Origin: an uncultured Clostridia bacterium
GTDB taxonomy: Bacteria > Bacillota > Clostridia > Christensenellales > CAG-314
Reading direction: 5' to 3'
DNA: 64,000 bases
NCBI GenBank assembly: GCA_947570215.1
Contig: CANOTO010000002.1
Span: 124,001-188,000, forward strand
The position numbers and the translations under genes are program-made. The first letter of the stretch is position 1. The number at the start of each line of letters is the position of its first letter. This document shows positions 41,474 through 52,189 of this stretch, piece by piece. The notes beneath the pieces were generated by a model that saw nothing but the letters and a program-made list of their open reading frames with translations, did no database searches and was not told where the DNA came from.

Positions 41474-43108
41474 TTGCTAAATATACTTTCAGACGTTTTC
41501 GTATTCGGAAACGAAAAATTCGGTTTGTGCTGGGATACAAGCCATCCTTATCTGTCCGTTTTCGGCTTGGAAATCTATCTCTACGCAATAGTGATAGTGT
41601 TCGGTATGTGTATGGCAATTATTACAGCGGGGCTTTATTTCAAAAAGCGCGGCTACGACCCGTACGATATAACGATTTACGCTCTCGTCGTAATTCCGTT
41701 GGGAGTGCTCGGCGCGCGCGCTTACGTATACATATTCCCGTGGAGCAACACCTACACGCCCGATTGGTCCACGTTTTTCGATTTCCGCAGCGGCGGCTTG
41801 GGCATCTACGGCGGCGTAATCTTGGGCTATCTTGCCGCTATGGTTACGGCTAAAATCAAGAAGCAGGATTTCCGCATCGTGGCGGATTCCATAATGCCGG
41901 GGCTTTTCTTGGCGCAGAGTTTGGGACGTTGGGGCAACTTTTTCAATCAGGAAGCGTACGGCAATCTCATAACTAACGATTACAATGCTTTGCCTAACTT
42001 TTTCGAATGGCTCAATCACGGTCCGCGGCACGGCTTCAACGGCTACGCCGTATGGATTGGCGGCGAAACGGGCGGTTGGTATCAAGCCACCTTCTTTTAC
42101 GAAAGCGTATGTACTTTTCTCGGATTTTTGGTGTGCGTGCTGCTGCTTACCCGTAGCAAACGCTACAAGTTGGGTTGGTGTTCGGCGTTTTACGGCATTT
42201 ACTACGGTATAGTACGCCTTGTTATCGAAGGCTTCCGCAGCGACAGCTTGTACCTGTACGTCGGACATATCGAAACGGATATCAAGATTTCTCAGCTCGT
42301 TTCCGTATTCGCGATAATCTTCGGCGTATTGACTCTTTGCAAAATTTACCGCAAACAGCTTCACGCTCTGTACAAAAAAATGTTCAAGGACGATCTTGAC
42401 GAATTGTCCAAATCCCGTTGGATATTGCTTGCCGTATCCGTCTTATTCTTGGGTGTGGGCGTAACTATGTGCGTTCTAAGCGCGTTAACCAAGTCTGTAA
42501 GCGGCAAGGGCGGCGAGTCGTATTTGATTGCGGGTGTTATTTTGTTGGCGTTATGCGTTTACTCGGCGCTCGGCGTTTGGTCGCTGTTCGACAGAATGAA
42601 GCTGTATTGTAAAAGCTGCCGTCAAAACAACGTTCCCGTCGAAGACTGGCAGTCGCCGTACGAAAAGACGCTTACGCAGGTAATCTGCTACGGCGCGGCA
42701 ATCGCTTTGCTTTTGGGTTTTGGGTTGTTTGCTCTTGTACGTTGGGGATTAATCGGCGGCATACCCAACGGAACGGTGCTGTTTGTGCTGTGCTTGCTGT
42801 GTATCGCGGCGCTTGCGGTGTGGAAGTTTGCCCCGTCGCTCAAAACGCTGTTAAAGCTTGCGGAAACTCGCGGCGCAACGCGCGCCAAGTGCGATTGCGG
42901 AGCGGAATACGGCTACAAGCTTAACAAATTCCTGCTGTTTTTGTTTCCGCCTAAGGTATATCTCGATTACGGCGTAGAGCATCTCAAACCCTACGTCGAC
43001 CCGGACGCGGACAAGAAGGCGAAGGGCAAAGCCGCCAAAGCGAAAAAGAAAAACCCGTCCGAGCGACACCCGTCGCAAGACGATACCGAATCGCATTCCG
43101 ACGACTGA
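41474..43108 (+). CDS. lgt: Prolipoprotein diacylglyceryl transferase with extra C-terminal domain
   Basis: 544 residues from TTG 41474, behind AGAAGGTG; the open frame starts earlier inside the previous gene, which the promoter at 41372 rules out. The Lgt core (residues about 1-300) has the seven-helix build with GGLGIYGGVILGYLAA and LGRWGNFFNQEAYGN, the conserved Arg and Glu region that moves diacylglyceryl from phosphatidylglycerol to lipobox Cys. The family averages 270 residues; here about 240 more follow: four membrane helices, Cys pairs in CKSCRQN and CDCGAEYGYK (possible zinc ribbon), and a Lys/Ala/Ser/Asp tail. The extension is unlike any Lgt I know and may bring partners or sense metal. 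Confidence 0.9.
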   Translation: MLNILSDVFVFGNEKFGLCWDTSHPYLSVFGLEIYLYAIVIVFGMCMAIITAGLYFKKRGYDPYDITIYALVVIPLGVLGARAYVYIFPWSNTYTPDWSTFFDFRSGGLGIYGGVILGYLAAMVTAKIKKQDFRIVADSIMPGLFLAQSLGRWGNFFNQEAYGNLITNDYNALPNFFEWLNHGPRHGFNGYAVWIGGETGGWYQATFFYESVCTFLGFLVCVLLLTRSKRYKLGWCSAFYGIYYGIVRLVIEGFRSDSLYLYVGHIETDIKISQLVSVFAIIFGVLTLCKIYRKQLHALYKKMFKDDLDELSKSRWILLAVSVLFLGVGVTMCVLSALTKSVSGKGGESYLIAGVILLALCVYSALGVWSLFDRMKLYCKSCRQNNVPVEDWQSPYEKTLTQVICYGAAIALLLGFGLFALVRWGLIGGIPNGTVLFVLCLLCIAALAVWKFAPSLKTLLKLAETRGATRAKCDCGAEYGYKLNKFLLFLFPPKVYLDYGVEHLKPYVDPDADKKAKGKAAKAKKKNPSERHPSQDDTESHSDD

Positions 43109-43276
43109 AATAACGATATCCGCGTTCTGTTCCGAACGGTCGAGCCGAGTCGACGCGGTATGCTAATTGGACTGAAATAATTATTATATCCCTTCGCCCG
43201 AACAATATGCGCCATGCGCGCGGAGACGCTCGGCTAATCAAATCTTATAAAAACTAACCGTCAAGAAGGTAATTAT

Positions 43277-44722
43277 ATGCGAAATTTAACTCTTTTAACC
43301 GATTTTTACGAACTTACAATGATGTACGGCTATTTTCTCCAAGGTAAGACGGACGAAGTCGCCACCTTCGATTTGTTTTTCCGCCCGTATGAAGAGAGTA
43401 ACTTCTGCATTGCCGCGGGATTGGAGCAAGCGGTTGAATACGTAGAAAATCTCCGTTTTACCGAAGACGATATCGAGTATCTGCGCGCGACAAAGGCTTT
43501 TAACGACGCGTTTCTTTCTTGGCTTGCCGATTTCCGCTTCACCGGCAGTATCCGCGCCGTGCCGGAAGGAACGGTGGTGTTCCCCTATGAGCCGTTGATG
43601 ATTGTCACCGCCCCAATTTGTCAAGCCCAGCTTATGGAAGCGGCGCTGCTCAATATCATCAATTTTCAAACGCTTATCGCCACCAAGGCGCGCCGAATAA
43701 CGCACGCGGCAAGTCCGGCAAGCGTATTGGAATTCGGCTTACGCCGCGCGCAAGCCCCCGACGCTTCTATTTACGGCGCGCGCGCCGCGGTAATAGGCGG
43801 CTGTTCGTCCACCAGTAACGTACTGTGCTGCCAAATGTTCGGTATGCCCCCCAAGGGTACGCACGCGCACAGCTGGGTAATGTCCTTCCCTACGGAATAC
43901 GACGCTTTCAAGGCGTACGCCGATACCTATCCCGACGGCTGTCTGCTGCTTGTCGATACTTACGACACTTTGCATTCCGGCGTGCCTAACGCCATCAAGA
44001 TATTCGATTATCTCAAGGCCAACGGTCACAAGCCCTTGGGTATCCGTCTCGATTCGGGCGACCTTGCCTATTTGTCCAAGGAAGCGCGCAAGCTGTTAGA
44101 CGCGGCGGGGCATACGGAATGTAAGATATTCGCAAGTTCCGATATCGACGAATACGTACTGCAATCTCTCAAAGAGCAGGACGCTCGGATCGACCAATAC
44201 GGCGTAGGTACCAAGATGATAACCAGTCACGGTACGCCCAGTCTCGGCGGTGTGTACAAGCTGTGCAACCTAAACGTCGACGGTGTAGATTACCCCAAGA
44301 TGAAGATTTCCGACAACCCCGTCAAGGTTACCAATCCGGGAGTCAAGACGGTGTACCGCCTGTTCGACAGGGCTACGGACAAAGCGATAGCCGACCTTAT
44401 GTGCCTGGCCGACGAAGTTATCGACGAATCCCGCCCGCTTACGATAACTCATCCCGTCGAGCGGTGGAAGACAAAGGAAGTCGTTGATTTTTATACAAAG
44501 GAACTGTATACCGACGTTTTTGTAAACGGCCGCAAGACATACGCTCCGCAGTCCGTTTACGAACTGCAAGCGCGTTGTCAAGCGGGGCTCGACGGCTTTT
44601 GGGACGAGTATAAGCGTCTGCAAAAGCCGCATCGGTACAAGGTGGATCTGTCCGACAAGCTGTACGAATTAAAGCATCGTTTGATTTCGCAAGAAAAGAG
44701 GGACGTAAGGAATGGAATTTAG
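43277..44722 (+). CDS. pncB: Nicotinate phosphoribosyltransferase
   Basis: 481 residues. LLTDFYELTMMYGYFLQGK is the N-terminal signature of the family, FGLRRAQAPDASIYGARAAV follows with the conserved Ala-x-Asp loop, then THAHSWVMSF with the phosphorylated His of the PncB1 type, and GIRLDSGDLAYLSKEARKLL with GVGTKMITS. It makes nicotinate mononucleotide from nicotinate, PRPP and ATP in NAD salvage. Length and start are normal (AAGG before ATG). Its end overlaps the DivIVA-like gene by 11 nt, so the two are cotranscribed, a pairing without obvious biochemical sense. Confidence 0.93.
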   Translation: MRNLTLLTDFYELTMMYGYFLQGKTDEVATFDLFFRPYEESNFCIAAGLEQAVEYVENLRFTEDDIEYLRATKAFNDAFLSWLADFRFTGSIRAVPEGTVVFPYEPLMIVTAPICQAQLMEAALLNIINFQTLIATKARRITHAASPASVLEFGLRRAQAPDASIYGARAAVIGGCSSTSNVLCCQMFGMPPKGTHAHSWVMSFPTEYDAFKAYADTYPDGCLLLVDTYDTLHSGVPNAIKIFDYLKANGHKPLGIRLDSGDLAYLSKEARKLLDAAGHTECKIFASSDIDEYVLQSLKEQDARIDQYGVGTKMITSHGTPSLGGVYKLCNLNVDGVDYPKMKISDNPVKVTNPGVKTVYRLFDRATDKAIADLMCLADEVIDESRPLTITHPVERWKTKEVVDFYTKELYTDVFVNGRKTYAPQSVYELQARCQAGLDGFWDEYKRLQKPHRYKVDLSDKLYELKHRLISQEKRDVRNGI

Positions 44723-45419
44723 AAAGATATTTCGCGGCTACGACCCGCAATCGGTAGACAAATATATAGCGGATTTAACTGATAAAAACAAAAAAATCCA
44801 TTCGTCCCAGCGTGAACGTATTGACGAGCTGTTGGACGAAAATTCAACGCTTCGCGAACATATAGCAGAGCTTCAAGCCAAGGAAAACGCCGTCTCCGAC
44901 GCGCTCGTCGTATCGCGCAATGCCGCGTTGCAAATGGAGCGGCAAGCCAAGGACTATTCGGATAAGGCGCTGTTCCAAGCCAAAAAGTTTTACGCTACTT
45001 GGCAGGCATACGCGCAGACGGTGGTGTCAAGCTTCACCAAGGAAGAGCTCTCTGCATTCAACGGCTTGCAAAGGAAGATAGAACGCGTTATTGCGGACTA
45101 CGAACGGGACGCGCGGAAGAAGGCGGAAAGCGACATACCTTTTTCTCAGCGTATGGAGCGCGAGCTGGAAGAACTGAACCGCCGTTCGCGCGAATTGGAA
45201 GAAGCCTCCGAGTCTGCCGCCGCGGCGTCGTTTGCGGAATCTGCCGTAAGCTCGGAGCAGTCGTCCGCTCAGGAGCAGGGCAGTATGCAAAATCCTATCG
45301 ATAAGGTGGAAAAAGCGGCGGAGCAGGTAATAGATCTGCGCGAGCTTGTGCGAGCTAACGACAGCTTGGAAGACCTTTGCGCCGATTTGGGACTTGTAGG
45401 CGGCAAGAGCGAAAAGTAA
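44712..45419 (+). CDS. DivIVA-domain coiled-coil protein
   Basis: 235 residues. The N-terminus FRKIFRGYDPQSVDKYIADL is the membrane-curvature-binding head of DivIVA/GpsB/SepIVA proteins (pattern F-x-x-x-x-RGYDxxxVDxY), followed by a coiled coil over about 25-80 (RIDELLDENSTLREHIAELQ) and a further helical region to about 150. The last 75 residues are Glu/Ser/Ala-rich. Such proteins sit at septa or poles and recruit division, wall or sporulation factors. The GAGGGA site lies 8 nt before ATG inside pncB. Second helical part and acidic tail differ from Bacillus DivIVA, so the partner cannot be predicted. Confidence 0.78.
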   Translation: MEFRKIFRGYDPQSVDKYIADLTDKNKKIHSSQRERIDELLDENSTLREHIAELQAKENAVSDALVVSRNAALQMERQAKDYSDKALFQAKKFYATWQAYAQTVVSSFTKEELSAFNGLQRKIERVIADYERDARKKAESDIPFSQRMERELEELNRRSRELEEASESAAAASFAESAVSSEQSSAQEQGSMQNPIDKVEKAAEQVIDLRELVRANDSLEDLCADLGLVGGKSEK

Positions 45420-45476
45420 CGTATTTAGGACAAATAAGGGCGGATTACCTAATTTTTTCAAGGAAGATATAATACT

Positions 45477-46493
45477 ATGTGGGGCATAGTACTGGATTCT
45501 TTAATAGACAGCCTTAAAGCCGCGCCGTTTTTATTGGCAATTTACCTGCTTATGGAGTTTTTGGAAAGCAACGGCAAGGCGCGCGGTAAGACGGTAAGAC
45601 TGCTTAACGGCAGACTGTCTCCGCTGATTGCGGGCGGCGTGGGACTTATTCCGCAGTGCGGCTTTTCCGTAATGGCTACGGACTTGTATTGTCAGAATTT
45701 TTTAAGAACAGGCACTCTCGTTGCATTTTTTATAGCTACAAGCGACGAAGCTTTGCCCATACTTTTAACAAACTCCGACACGGTGGGCGTGGTGTGGATA
45801 GTACTTATCGTAAAAATGGTCTACGCCGTGCTTTTGGGATATCTCATCAACCTGTTCGACAGGCGCAAGCTCGAAACTGTTTCCGAACGTATCGTGGTCG
45901 TCCAAGACGAACGCGAACCGCACGACCATAGCCACAGCGGAGAACATGATTCTCATGCCGAAGTATGTCTTGACGTCGCCGACGGCGGCGAATCCGATAC
46001 GCAAGGCGGCTTGCCGACTGTACTGCATATGTCCGACGGCTGTTGTAAGCACGATATGCAAGCCGCAAATAGCGACGCAAGGCGCGGCGCGCGCTTTTGG
46101 AATTTTGTTAAGCATCCGCTTTTGCATACCTTCAAAGTATTCGTTTACATATTCGTCGTCAATGCCGTTTTCGGCTTACTGCTGTTCTATTTCGAGCAGC
46201 CTATCGTCGGCTTTACCGCAAATCTCGGAGTATTTCAGGGTTTTATAACCGCGGCGTTGGGGCTTGTTCCCAATTGCGCAAGCAGCGTCGTTATATGCGG
46301 TATGTATTCCGAAGGTATAATCACCTTTTCTGCGATGCTCGCAGGCTTGGTTTCCAACAGCGGTATTGCGTTAGCCGTGCTTTTCAAGGACCGCAAGCAT
46401 AGGAAGCGCAATTTGATTATAGTGGCAGTAATGTATTTCGCGGGCGCGGTGTTGGGGATAGCTTCGTATTTCGTAGAAGCGGCGCTCAAATAA
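45477..46493 (+). CDS. Putative metal permease of the ArsP-like (DUF2899) type with His-rich loop
   Basis: 338 residues with about ten membrane helices in two halves. Each half has the motif GLIPQCGFSVMATDLY / GLVPNCASSVVICGMY, an internal repeat with Pro-x-Cys/Asn-Cys, followed by LLTNSDTV and SNSGIALAVLF. This is the pattern of the putative manganese/arsenic permease family (ArsP_2 type). The central loop, about residues 140-205, is full of His and Cys (EPHDHSHSGEHDSHAEV, DGCCKHDM), a likely cytosolic metal buffer or sensor. It probably moves a divalent metal or metalloid; direction and ion are unknown. Confidence 0.72.
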   Translation: MWGIVLDSLIDSLKAAPFLLAIYLLMEFLESNGKARGKTVRLLNGRLSPLIAGGVGLIPQCGFSVMATDLYCQNFLRTGTLVAFFIATSDEALPILLTNSDTVGVVWIVLIVKMVYAVLLGYLINLFDRRKLETVSERIVVVQDEREPHDHSHSGEHDSHAEVCLDVADGGESDTQGGLPTVLHMSDGCCKHDMQAANSDARRGARFWNFVKHPLLHTFKVFVYIFVVNAVFGLLLFYFEQPIVGFTANLGVFQGFITAALGLVPNCASSVVICGMYSEGIITFSAMLAGLVSNSGIALAVLFKDRKHRKRNLIIVAVMYFAGAVLGIASYFVEAALK

Positions 46494-46526
46494 CCGCGCG
46501 GACAATTTCAAACTCGGAGTAATTTT

Positions 46527-47066
46527 ATGAAAATTTTTATAGCTACGGATATTCACGGCTCGGCGTATTGGGCAAGAAAAACGGCGGAAAAATTCGCGCA
46601 AAGCAAAGCGGACGTAATGGTGCTTTTAGGCGATATATACAATCACGGTCCGCGCAACCCTTTCCCGGACGAATACGCTCCGATGTCCGTTGCGGATACG
46701 TTCAATGCGCTGTCAAGCAGTATAATCGCAGTCAGGGGCAACTGCGATTCGCAAGTGGACGAAATGATAAGCCGTTTTCCGTTTGTTAACGACAACATAA
46801 TTCCTTTGGGCGGCAGCCGTCTGTACTTTACTCACGGACACATTTTCAATAAGGACAATTTACCCCCGCTTACCGACGGCGACGTAATGTTTTACGGGCA
46901 TTCCCACGTAAGCGAAATCGTCAAGGTGGACGGCGTTATATGCGTCAACGTCGGCAGCGCGTCCCTTCCCAAGGACGGCAGACGCGTCTATTGCGTAGTC
47001 GACGACGCGTCGATATCTATTTACGACCTTGTTTCCGACGAAACGGTCGCCAGTGTTTTCCGCTGA
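46527..47066 (+). CDS. yfcE: Metallophosphoesterase, YfcE-type
   Basis: 179 residues, GGAG before ATG. The MJ0936/YfcE signature is complete: ATDIHGS (Asp, His), LLGDIYNHGPR (Asp), VRGNCDSQVD (Asn), THGHIF, and YGHSHVSE (GHSH). It hydrolyses phosphodiesters using two metals (Mn in E. coli). True substrate unknown. Gap of 33 nt to the upstream metal permease, possibly one transcript. Ends before a strong terminator facing the groEL gene. Confidence 0.9.
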   Translation: MKIFIATDIHGSAYWARKTAEKFAQSKADVMVLLGDIYNHGPRNPFPDEYAPMSVADTFNALSSSIIAVRGNCDSQVDEMISRFPFVNDNIIPLGGSRLYFTHGHIFNKDNLPPLTDGDVMFYGHSHVSEIVKVDGVICVNVGSASLPKDGRRVYCVVDDASISIYDLVSDETVASVFR

Positions 47067-47125
47067 AAACCGCGTTCGTTTGCTTTAAGCGTTTAGCTGT
47101 TGAATTTATCGGTATTATAACAAAA

Positions 47126-47153
47126 AAACGGGACTGCGTTTGCAGTCCCGTTT
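47126..47153. terminator. Bidirectional terminator between yfcE and groEL
   Basis: AAACGGGACTGC, four bases, GCAGTCCCGTTT; an A7 run on the left gives the T tract for the minus-strand groEL transcript, and TTTG follows on the right for yfcE. Confidence 0.87.
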
Positions 47154-47199
47154 GCGTGTTATTATTCCGTTGTATGCTAAATGCGTGCGGCCGAATGTT

Positions 47200-48822
<1,623 letters not shown>

Positions 48823-49113
48823 CTACGCCTCCTCTATTAAAGCTAAAATATCGCTTTGCTTAATAACCGTAACTTCTTCGCCGTCGATTTTGAACGTGCT
48901 GCCCGCATACTTGCTGTACAGCACCCTGTCGCCGACCTTTACTACCATTTTTACTTCCTTTCCGTCAACGGTTCCTCCTTCGCCTACGGCTATTACTTCG
49001 GCGATTTCCTGCTTTTCCTTGGCGGACGTCGGCAGGAATATCCCTCCGACCGTTTGTTCCGTTTCTTCCGGTTGCTTAACTACTACTTTGTCGAATAGCG
49101 GTTTAAGTTTCAT
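48823..49113 (-). CDS. groES: 10-kDa co-chaperonin GroES
   Basis: 96 residues from ATG 49113, with GGAGG 9 nt upstream; another ATG 15 nt earlier overlaps that SD. LKPLFDKVVVKQPEETEQTV, the mobile loop GGIFLPTSAKEKQEIAEVIAVG and the roof GDRVLYSKYAGSTFKIDGEE are family motifs. It caps GroEL during folding. Typical length. First gene of the operon, preceded by promoter and CIRCE. Confidence 0.97.
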   Translation of the reverse strand: MKLKPLFDKVVVKQPEETEQTVGGIFLPTSAKEKQEIAEVIAVGEGGTVDGKEVKMVVKVGDRVLYSKYAGSTFKIDGEEVTVIKQSDILALIEEA

Positions 49114-49206
49114 TCTATTTGCCTCCATTTTGCTTTTATTTTAATTTTAACGGCGCAGGCTTTTACTTTGCTTAAAAACGTGCCTGACATATAGCGTTCC
49201 CACTTT

Positions 49207-49233
49207 TTAGCACTCTTAAAGCCCGACTGCTAA
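49207..49233. promoter_or_regulatory. CIRCE operator (HrcA site) of groES-groEL
   Basis: TTAGCACTC, nine bases, GACTGCTAA. The consensus right arm is GAGTGCTAA, so one base differs. It lies between the promoter and groES, where HrcA binds to repress until heat stress. hrcA itself is not in this window. Confidence 0.9.
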
Positions 49234-49245
49234 TCGTCTACGTAT

Positions 49246-49273
49246 ATTATACTACCAAATACGGATTTGTCAA
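49246..49273 (-). promoter_or_regulatory. Promoter of groES-groEL
   Basis: On the minus strand TTGACA, 16 nt, TATAAT. The start at about 49239 puts the CIRCE element right at the beginning of the transcript. Confidence 0.85.
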
Positions 49274-49445
49274 CATTTTTTTTCGTTATTTAGCCAATAT
49301 TTTTTTAAGTCGCATCGATTGCGTTTCGGCGCATATTATATATAAATAATGTAAAAAAATTTCTTGCAAATAATTGAAATCTTTGTAGAAAAATGCTAAA
49401 ATAGATATGTTTTGAAATTTACTCGTTACAAGGGGTGACATATTT

Positions 49446-50342
49446 ATGCCGTTTTTTACCGACACGTTGTTTACTATCAAGGATTTCCCCGTATTGGGTT
49501 GGCACGTCGTTGCCGCGGGCGGAGTAGTGCTGCTTTTGATAATTATAATCGCAGCGGCAGCTTCCAAGAAGAAAAAGGCAAAACGTCTCCAAGCGGCGCA
49601 AAGTCAAGCGCAGCGCGCGCCCGTATCGGAGCAGGCGTCTACGGCAACCTCCGTTGCCGAGCAAGAAACGCCCTCCGCCGAATCGGAGCCTGCAGCCGTC
49701 GCCGACAATGCCGAGCAAGAAACGTTCGTCCAAACGTCTGACGAAAAGGAAACGGAAATGAAAAAAGAAACAGTCGAAAGGCATGAAAAAGCGGAAGAGT
49801 CCGCAATGCAAGCTTCCGTAGCCAAGGAAGAAAAGCCTGTCGCAGTCCCGGCTTCCAAGTCGAAGCCTGCGCGTGCCAAGGCAAGCGAGTCCAAGACGGC
49901 AGCCGCCGCTAAAGAAACCAAGTCCGCCGCGGAGAAAAAGAGCGAGTCTCCCGCCGAGACGGAGTCTGCCTCCGACAATGATACCAAGGCTACTCAGACT
50001 AAGAATCCATCTTCGAAGGCAGCCGCCGCAAGCGATAGTAAGCCTGCCGCCAATAAGGAGCCCAAGGCGGACGCCAAGCCCGTCCCTAAAAAGGAACCTG
50101 CTCCCAAACCCATCGAGAAGGTGGGCGAGCCTACTCCCGAAACGAACAAAGGACCGAAGGTATATCACGTTTCGCTGCGCGACGACGACAAGTGGCAGGT
50201 AAAGCTCAGCAAGGGCGACAAGGCTATCAAGCTGTTCGACAAGCAGTCCGAAGCCATAGCCTACGCTAACGAGCTCGCCGTACACAACGGACGCGTTGTA
50301 ATTCACCGCGTCGACGGAAAAATACGCAAAAAAAGATACTGA
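49446..50342 (+). CDS. Membrane protein with disordered middle and C-terminal DUF2188 domain
   Basis: 298 residues. One membrane helix at about 20-38 (VVAAGGVVLLLIIIIAAAA) is followed by a basic KKKKAK stop, then about 175 residues of Ala/Glu/Lys/Ser/Pro-rich repeats without fold, and from about 235 on a DUF2188 domain: VYHVSLRDDDKWQVKLSKGD, KQSEAIAYANELAVHNGR, VVIHRVDGKIRKK. DUF2188 is a small all-beta/alpha fold of unknown role. With its N-in helix the domain would lie in the cytosol at the end of a long tether. Divergent from groES; no partner gene. No function can be given. Confidence 0.75.
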   Translation: MPFFTDTLFTIKDFPVLGWHVVAAGGVVLLLIIIIAAAASKKKKAKRLQAAQSQAQRAPVSEQASTATSVAEQETPSAESEPAAVADNAEQETFVQTSDEKETEMKKETVERHEKAEESAMQASVAKEEKPVAVPASKSKPARAKASESKTAAAAKETKSAAEKKSESPAETESASDNDTKATQTKNPSSKAAAASDSKPAANKEPKADAKPVPKKEPAPKPIEKVGEPTPETNKGPKVYHVSLRDDDKWQVKLSKGDKAIKLFDKQSEAIAYANELAVHNGRVVIHRVDGKIRKKRY

Positions 50343-50520
50343 GATTGCATATTCCGCGATCTTCGCTCACAGGCGCGCAAGCGTCGCTCGCTTCGGTTAT
50401 AAGCGGTTAGCTTTATTGGGACTTGTCCGCGTTAAGTCATAACCGATTATATTGTGCTTTCGGCAAAAGCGCCGCAGGCGTCAAATGCGGCCGCGACAGT
50501 ATACAAAAGGTGTTTTATTT

Positions 50521-50973
50521 ATGAACAAATGGGATAAAAGATTTATGGAACTTACGGAGCAGGTTGCAACTTGGTCCAGCTGCTTCAAGTCCGACCGCCA
50601 AGTAGGCGCGGTAATAGTCAAGAACAAACGCATTTTAACCACAGGCTACAACGGCGCGCCGGAAGGGGTAGTTTCCTGCAAGGAAAAGGGCGAATGCCTG
50701 CGCGTAAAGTTAGGCATAGCAAGCGGAACACGACACGAGTTGTGCTACGCCGTCCACGCCGAACAGAACGCCATAATTCAAGCCGCGCGCTTGGGAATAG
50801 TGTTAGAGGGCGCAACGCTGTACTGCACGCATCAGCCCTGCGTTATCTGCGCCAAGATGATTATCAACGCCGGTATCAAGCGTATCGTTTACAAGGAAGG
50901 CTATCCCGACGAATTTTCTACTCAATTGCTGCAAGAAGCCGGCGTTCAGGTGGACGTCTGCGACAAATTATAA
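50521..50973 (+). CDS. dCMP deaminase, ComEB-like
   Basis: 150 residues from ATG 50521 (AAAGGTG upstream). The cytidine/deoxycytidylate deaminase zinc motifs are complete: [11 protein letters not shown] (His-Ala-Glu) and QPCVICAK (Pro-Cys-x-x-Cys). [21 protein letters not shown] and [11 protein letters not shown] with Cys at the insert are typical of dCMP deaminases, which make dUMP for thymidylate synthesis and are usually controlled by dCTP and dTTP. In Bacillus the homologous comEB lies in the competence operon, but no competence gene is here. Own terminator follows. Confidence 0.9.
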   Translation: MNKWDKRFMELTEQVATWSSCFKSDRQVGAVIVKNKRILTTGYNGAPEGVVSCKEKGECLRVKLGIASGTRHELCYAVHAEQNAIIQAARLGIVLEGATLYCTHQPCVICAKMIINAGIKRIVYKEGYPDEFSTQLLQEAGVQVDVCDKL

Positions 50974-50984
50974 AATATAGCAGT

Positions 50985-51018
50985 AAACCCCTGCCGTTTG
51001 CCGACGGCAGGGGTTTTT
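50985..51018. terminator. Terminator after the dCMP deaminase gene
   Basis: AAACCCCTGCCGT, six bases, ACGGCAGGGGTTTTT. Strong, and could serve the convergent ddh gene too. Confidence 0.88.
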
Positions 51019-51041
51019 GTATTTATGCGCCGACGTAATTA

Positions 51042-51926
51042 TCAAATAAGATTGCCGTCCGCTATGTATCTAAGCGGTATGTCGAATACGTCTAACGCGC
51101 CTTTGTAGCCGTCTTTTAGCAGCCGCGGAATCGCCTGCGCGTACCGCAGCATTATTTTTGCGGTAAAATCCGCGTTGCTTTCCATAAAAACTTCCGTCCT
51201 TGCGCTGAATCCGCAGCCTTCCGTTATAACTCGGCCGCTGTGTTCCTCGCGCTCTTTCAAGCGTCTTACTTCCTGCGCGCTTACAAATGTCACTTCGGTT
51301 TCGTAGCCCTCGAAGTACCGCGGCATAGTCTTTATTTCAGTTTCTATGCGTTCTTTGTCGCTTTCAACTGCGGCGACGAAGCAAACGCGGCGGTGCAGGC
51401 GGCAGCCGTCCCGTTCGCCGTTTTTTACAAGCCGTTCGTAGTCGTCCTTAGGCACGGTAAACTGAACCGCGTCCAAAACGCCGTCAATTGCGCGTATGGC
51501 GTTGGAATGGCCCTGCGATACGCCTTCGCCCCATACCGTAACGTTCTCCGCGCCGTCGTTGGCAAAAATTCCGCGCGCAAGGCTAAGCAATCCGGGGTCC
51601 CAGCCTGCGGAGATTATCGACAGTCCGTCCGTTTTGAGTCCTGACAATTTTTGCTTGTATTCCGCAATTCTCGCGTGCGTGTCGAAGCTGTCCACCGTAT
51701 TGATATGCGCAAACCTGTCTGCGTAGCTCATAACGTCGCGCAGGCTTCCCAACGCGATTAGCGCAACGTCTGCGTCGCATTTGTCTATATATGCTGCCGA
51801 GCGGTATAACGGGTTGTCTAACGTTCTGCGCGAGTATATTGCCGTCAGTTCCAACCCGTCTCTTTTCTTTATTTCCCGTTCCAAGCTTTTGCCCAAGTTG
51901 CCGTAGCCGATTATTGCAAGTTTCAT
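51042..51926 (-). CDS. ddh: meso-Diaminopimelate D-dehydrogenase
   Basis: 294 residues. AIIGYGNLGKSLE is the NADP loop; TVDSFDTHARI, SAGWDPGLLSLARGI and WGEGVSQGHSNAIRAIDGV are strong family signatures, with RVCFVAA and HSGRVITEGCGF later. The enzyme makes meso-diaminopimelate from tetrahydrodipicolinate, ammonia and NADPH in one step, bypassing the acylated branch. It works with asd, dapA and dapB at 22-25 kb and aspartokinase at 53 kb; no dapD/dapE is present in the window. Shorter than Corynebacterium Ddh (320). Divergent from cdaA. Confidence 0.94.
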   Translation of the reverse strand: MKLAIIGYGNLGKSLEREIKKRDGLELTAIYSRRTLDNPLYRSAAYIDKCDADVALIALGSLRDVMSYADRFAHINTVDSFDTHARIAEYKQKLSGLKTDGLSIISAGWDPGLLSLARGIFANDGAENVTVWGEGVSQGHSNAIRAIDGVLDAVQFTVPKDDYERLVKNGERDGCRLHRRVCFVAAVESDKERIETEIKTMPRYFEGYETEVTFVSAQEVRRLKEREEHSGRVITEGCGFSARTEVFMESNADFTAKIMLRYAQAIPRLLKDGYKGALDVFDIPLRYIADGNLI

Positions 51927-52076
51927 ATTTATCTCCTTATTACAGGTATTATTTATGCAAATTTGTAAAAAAAATTGTCAAAAAATTAAAAATTCGCCCT
52001 AAAAGTTGATATATACGCTTTATTTTTTTGATAAAATATTGTATTATATATATGTAATAATTGTTTCACAGTGTTT

Positions 52077-52128
52077 AACGGAGAGTTTTTTCTTTCCGTT
52101 TCGGGCGTAATCGTACGGTTTTACGCCC
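52077..52128 (+). promoter_or_regulatory. Twin hairpins in the cdaA leader
   Basis: AACGGA/TCCGTT (52077-52100) then GGGCGTAA, ten bases, TTACGCCC (52103-52128) lie between an AT-rich promoter region (two TTGATA-type boxes near 52007 and 52031) and the cdaA start. No T tract follows, and no ydaO/c-di-AMP riboswitch pattern is seen. They may shape mRNA stability or respond to a factor; unproven. The rest of the 254-nt gap is AT-rich. Confidence 0.4.
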
Positions 52129-52189
52129 TTATAAAACGCTCTGACGGTTATGATTTTGTAACGTAATTTCTTAAAAAGGGATGCAAAAA

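Noticed and set aside
52077-52128. c-di-AMP (ydaO) riboswitch before cdaA
   Set aside because: The leader has two simple hairpins only; the long conserved ydaO core is absent.
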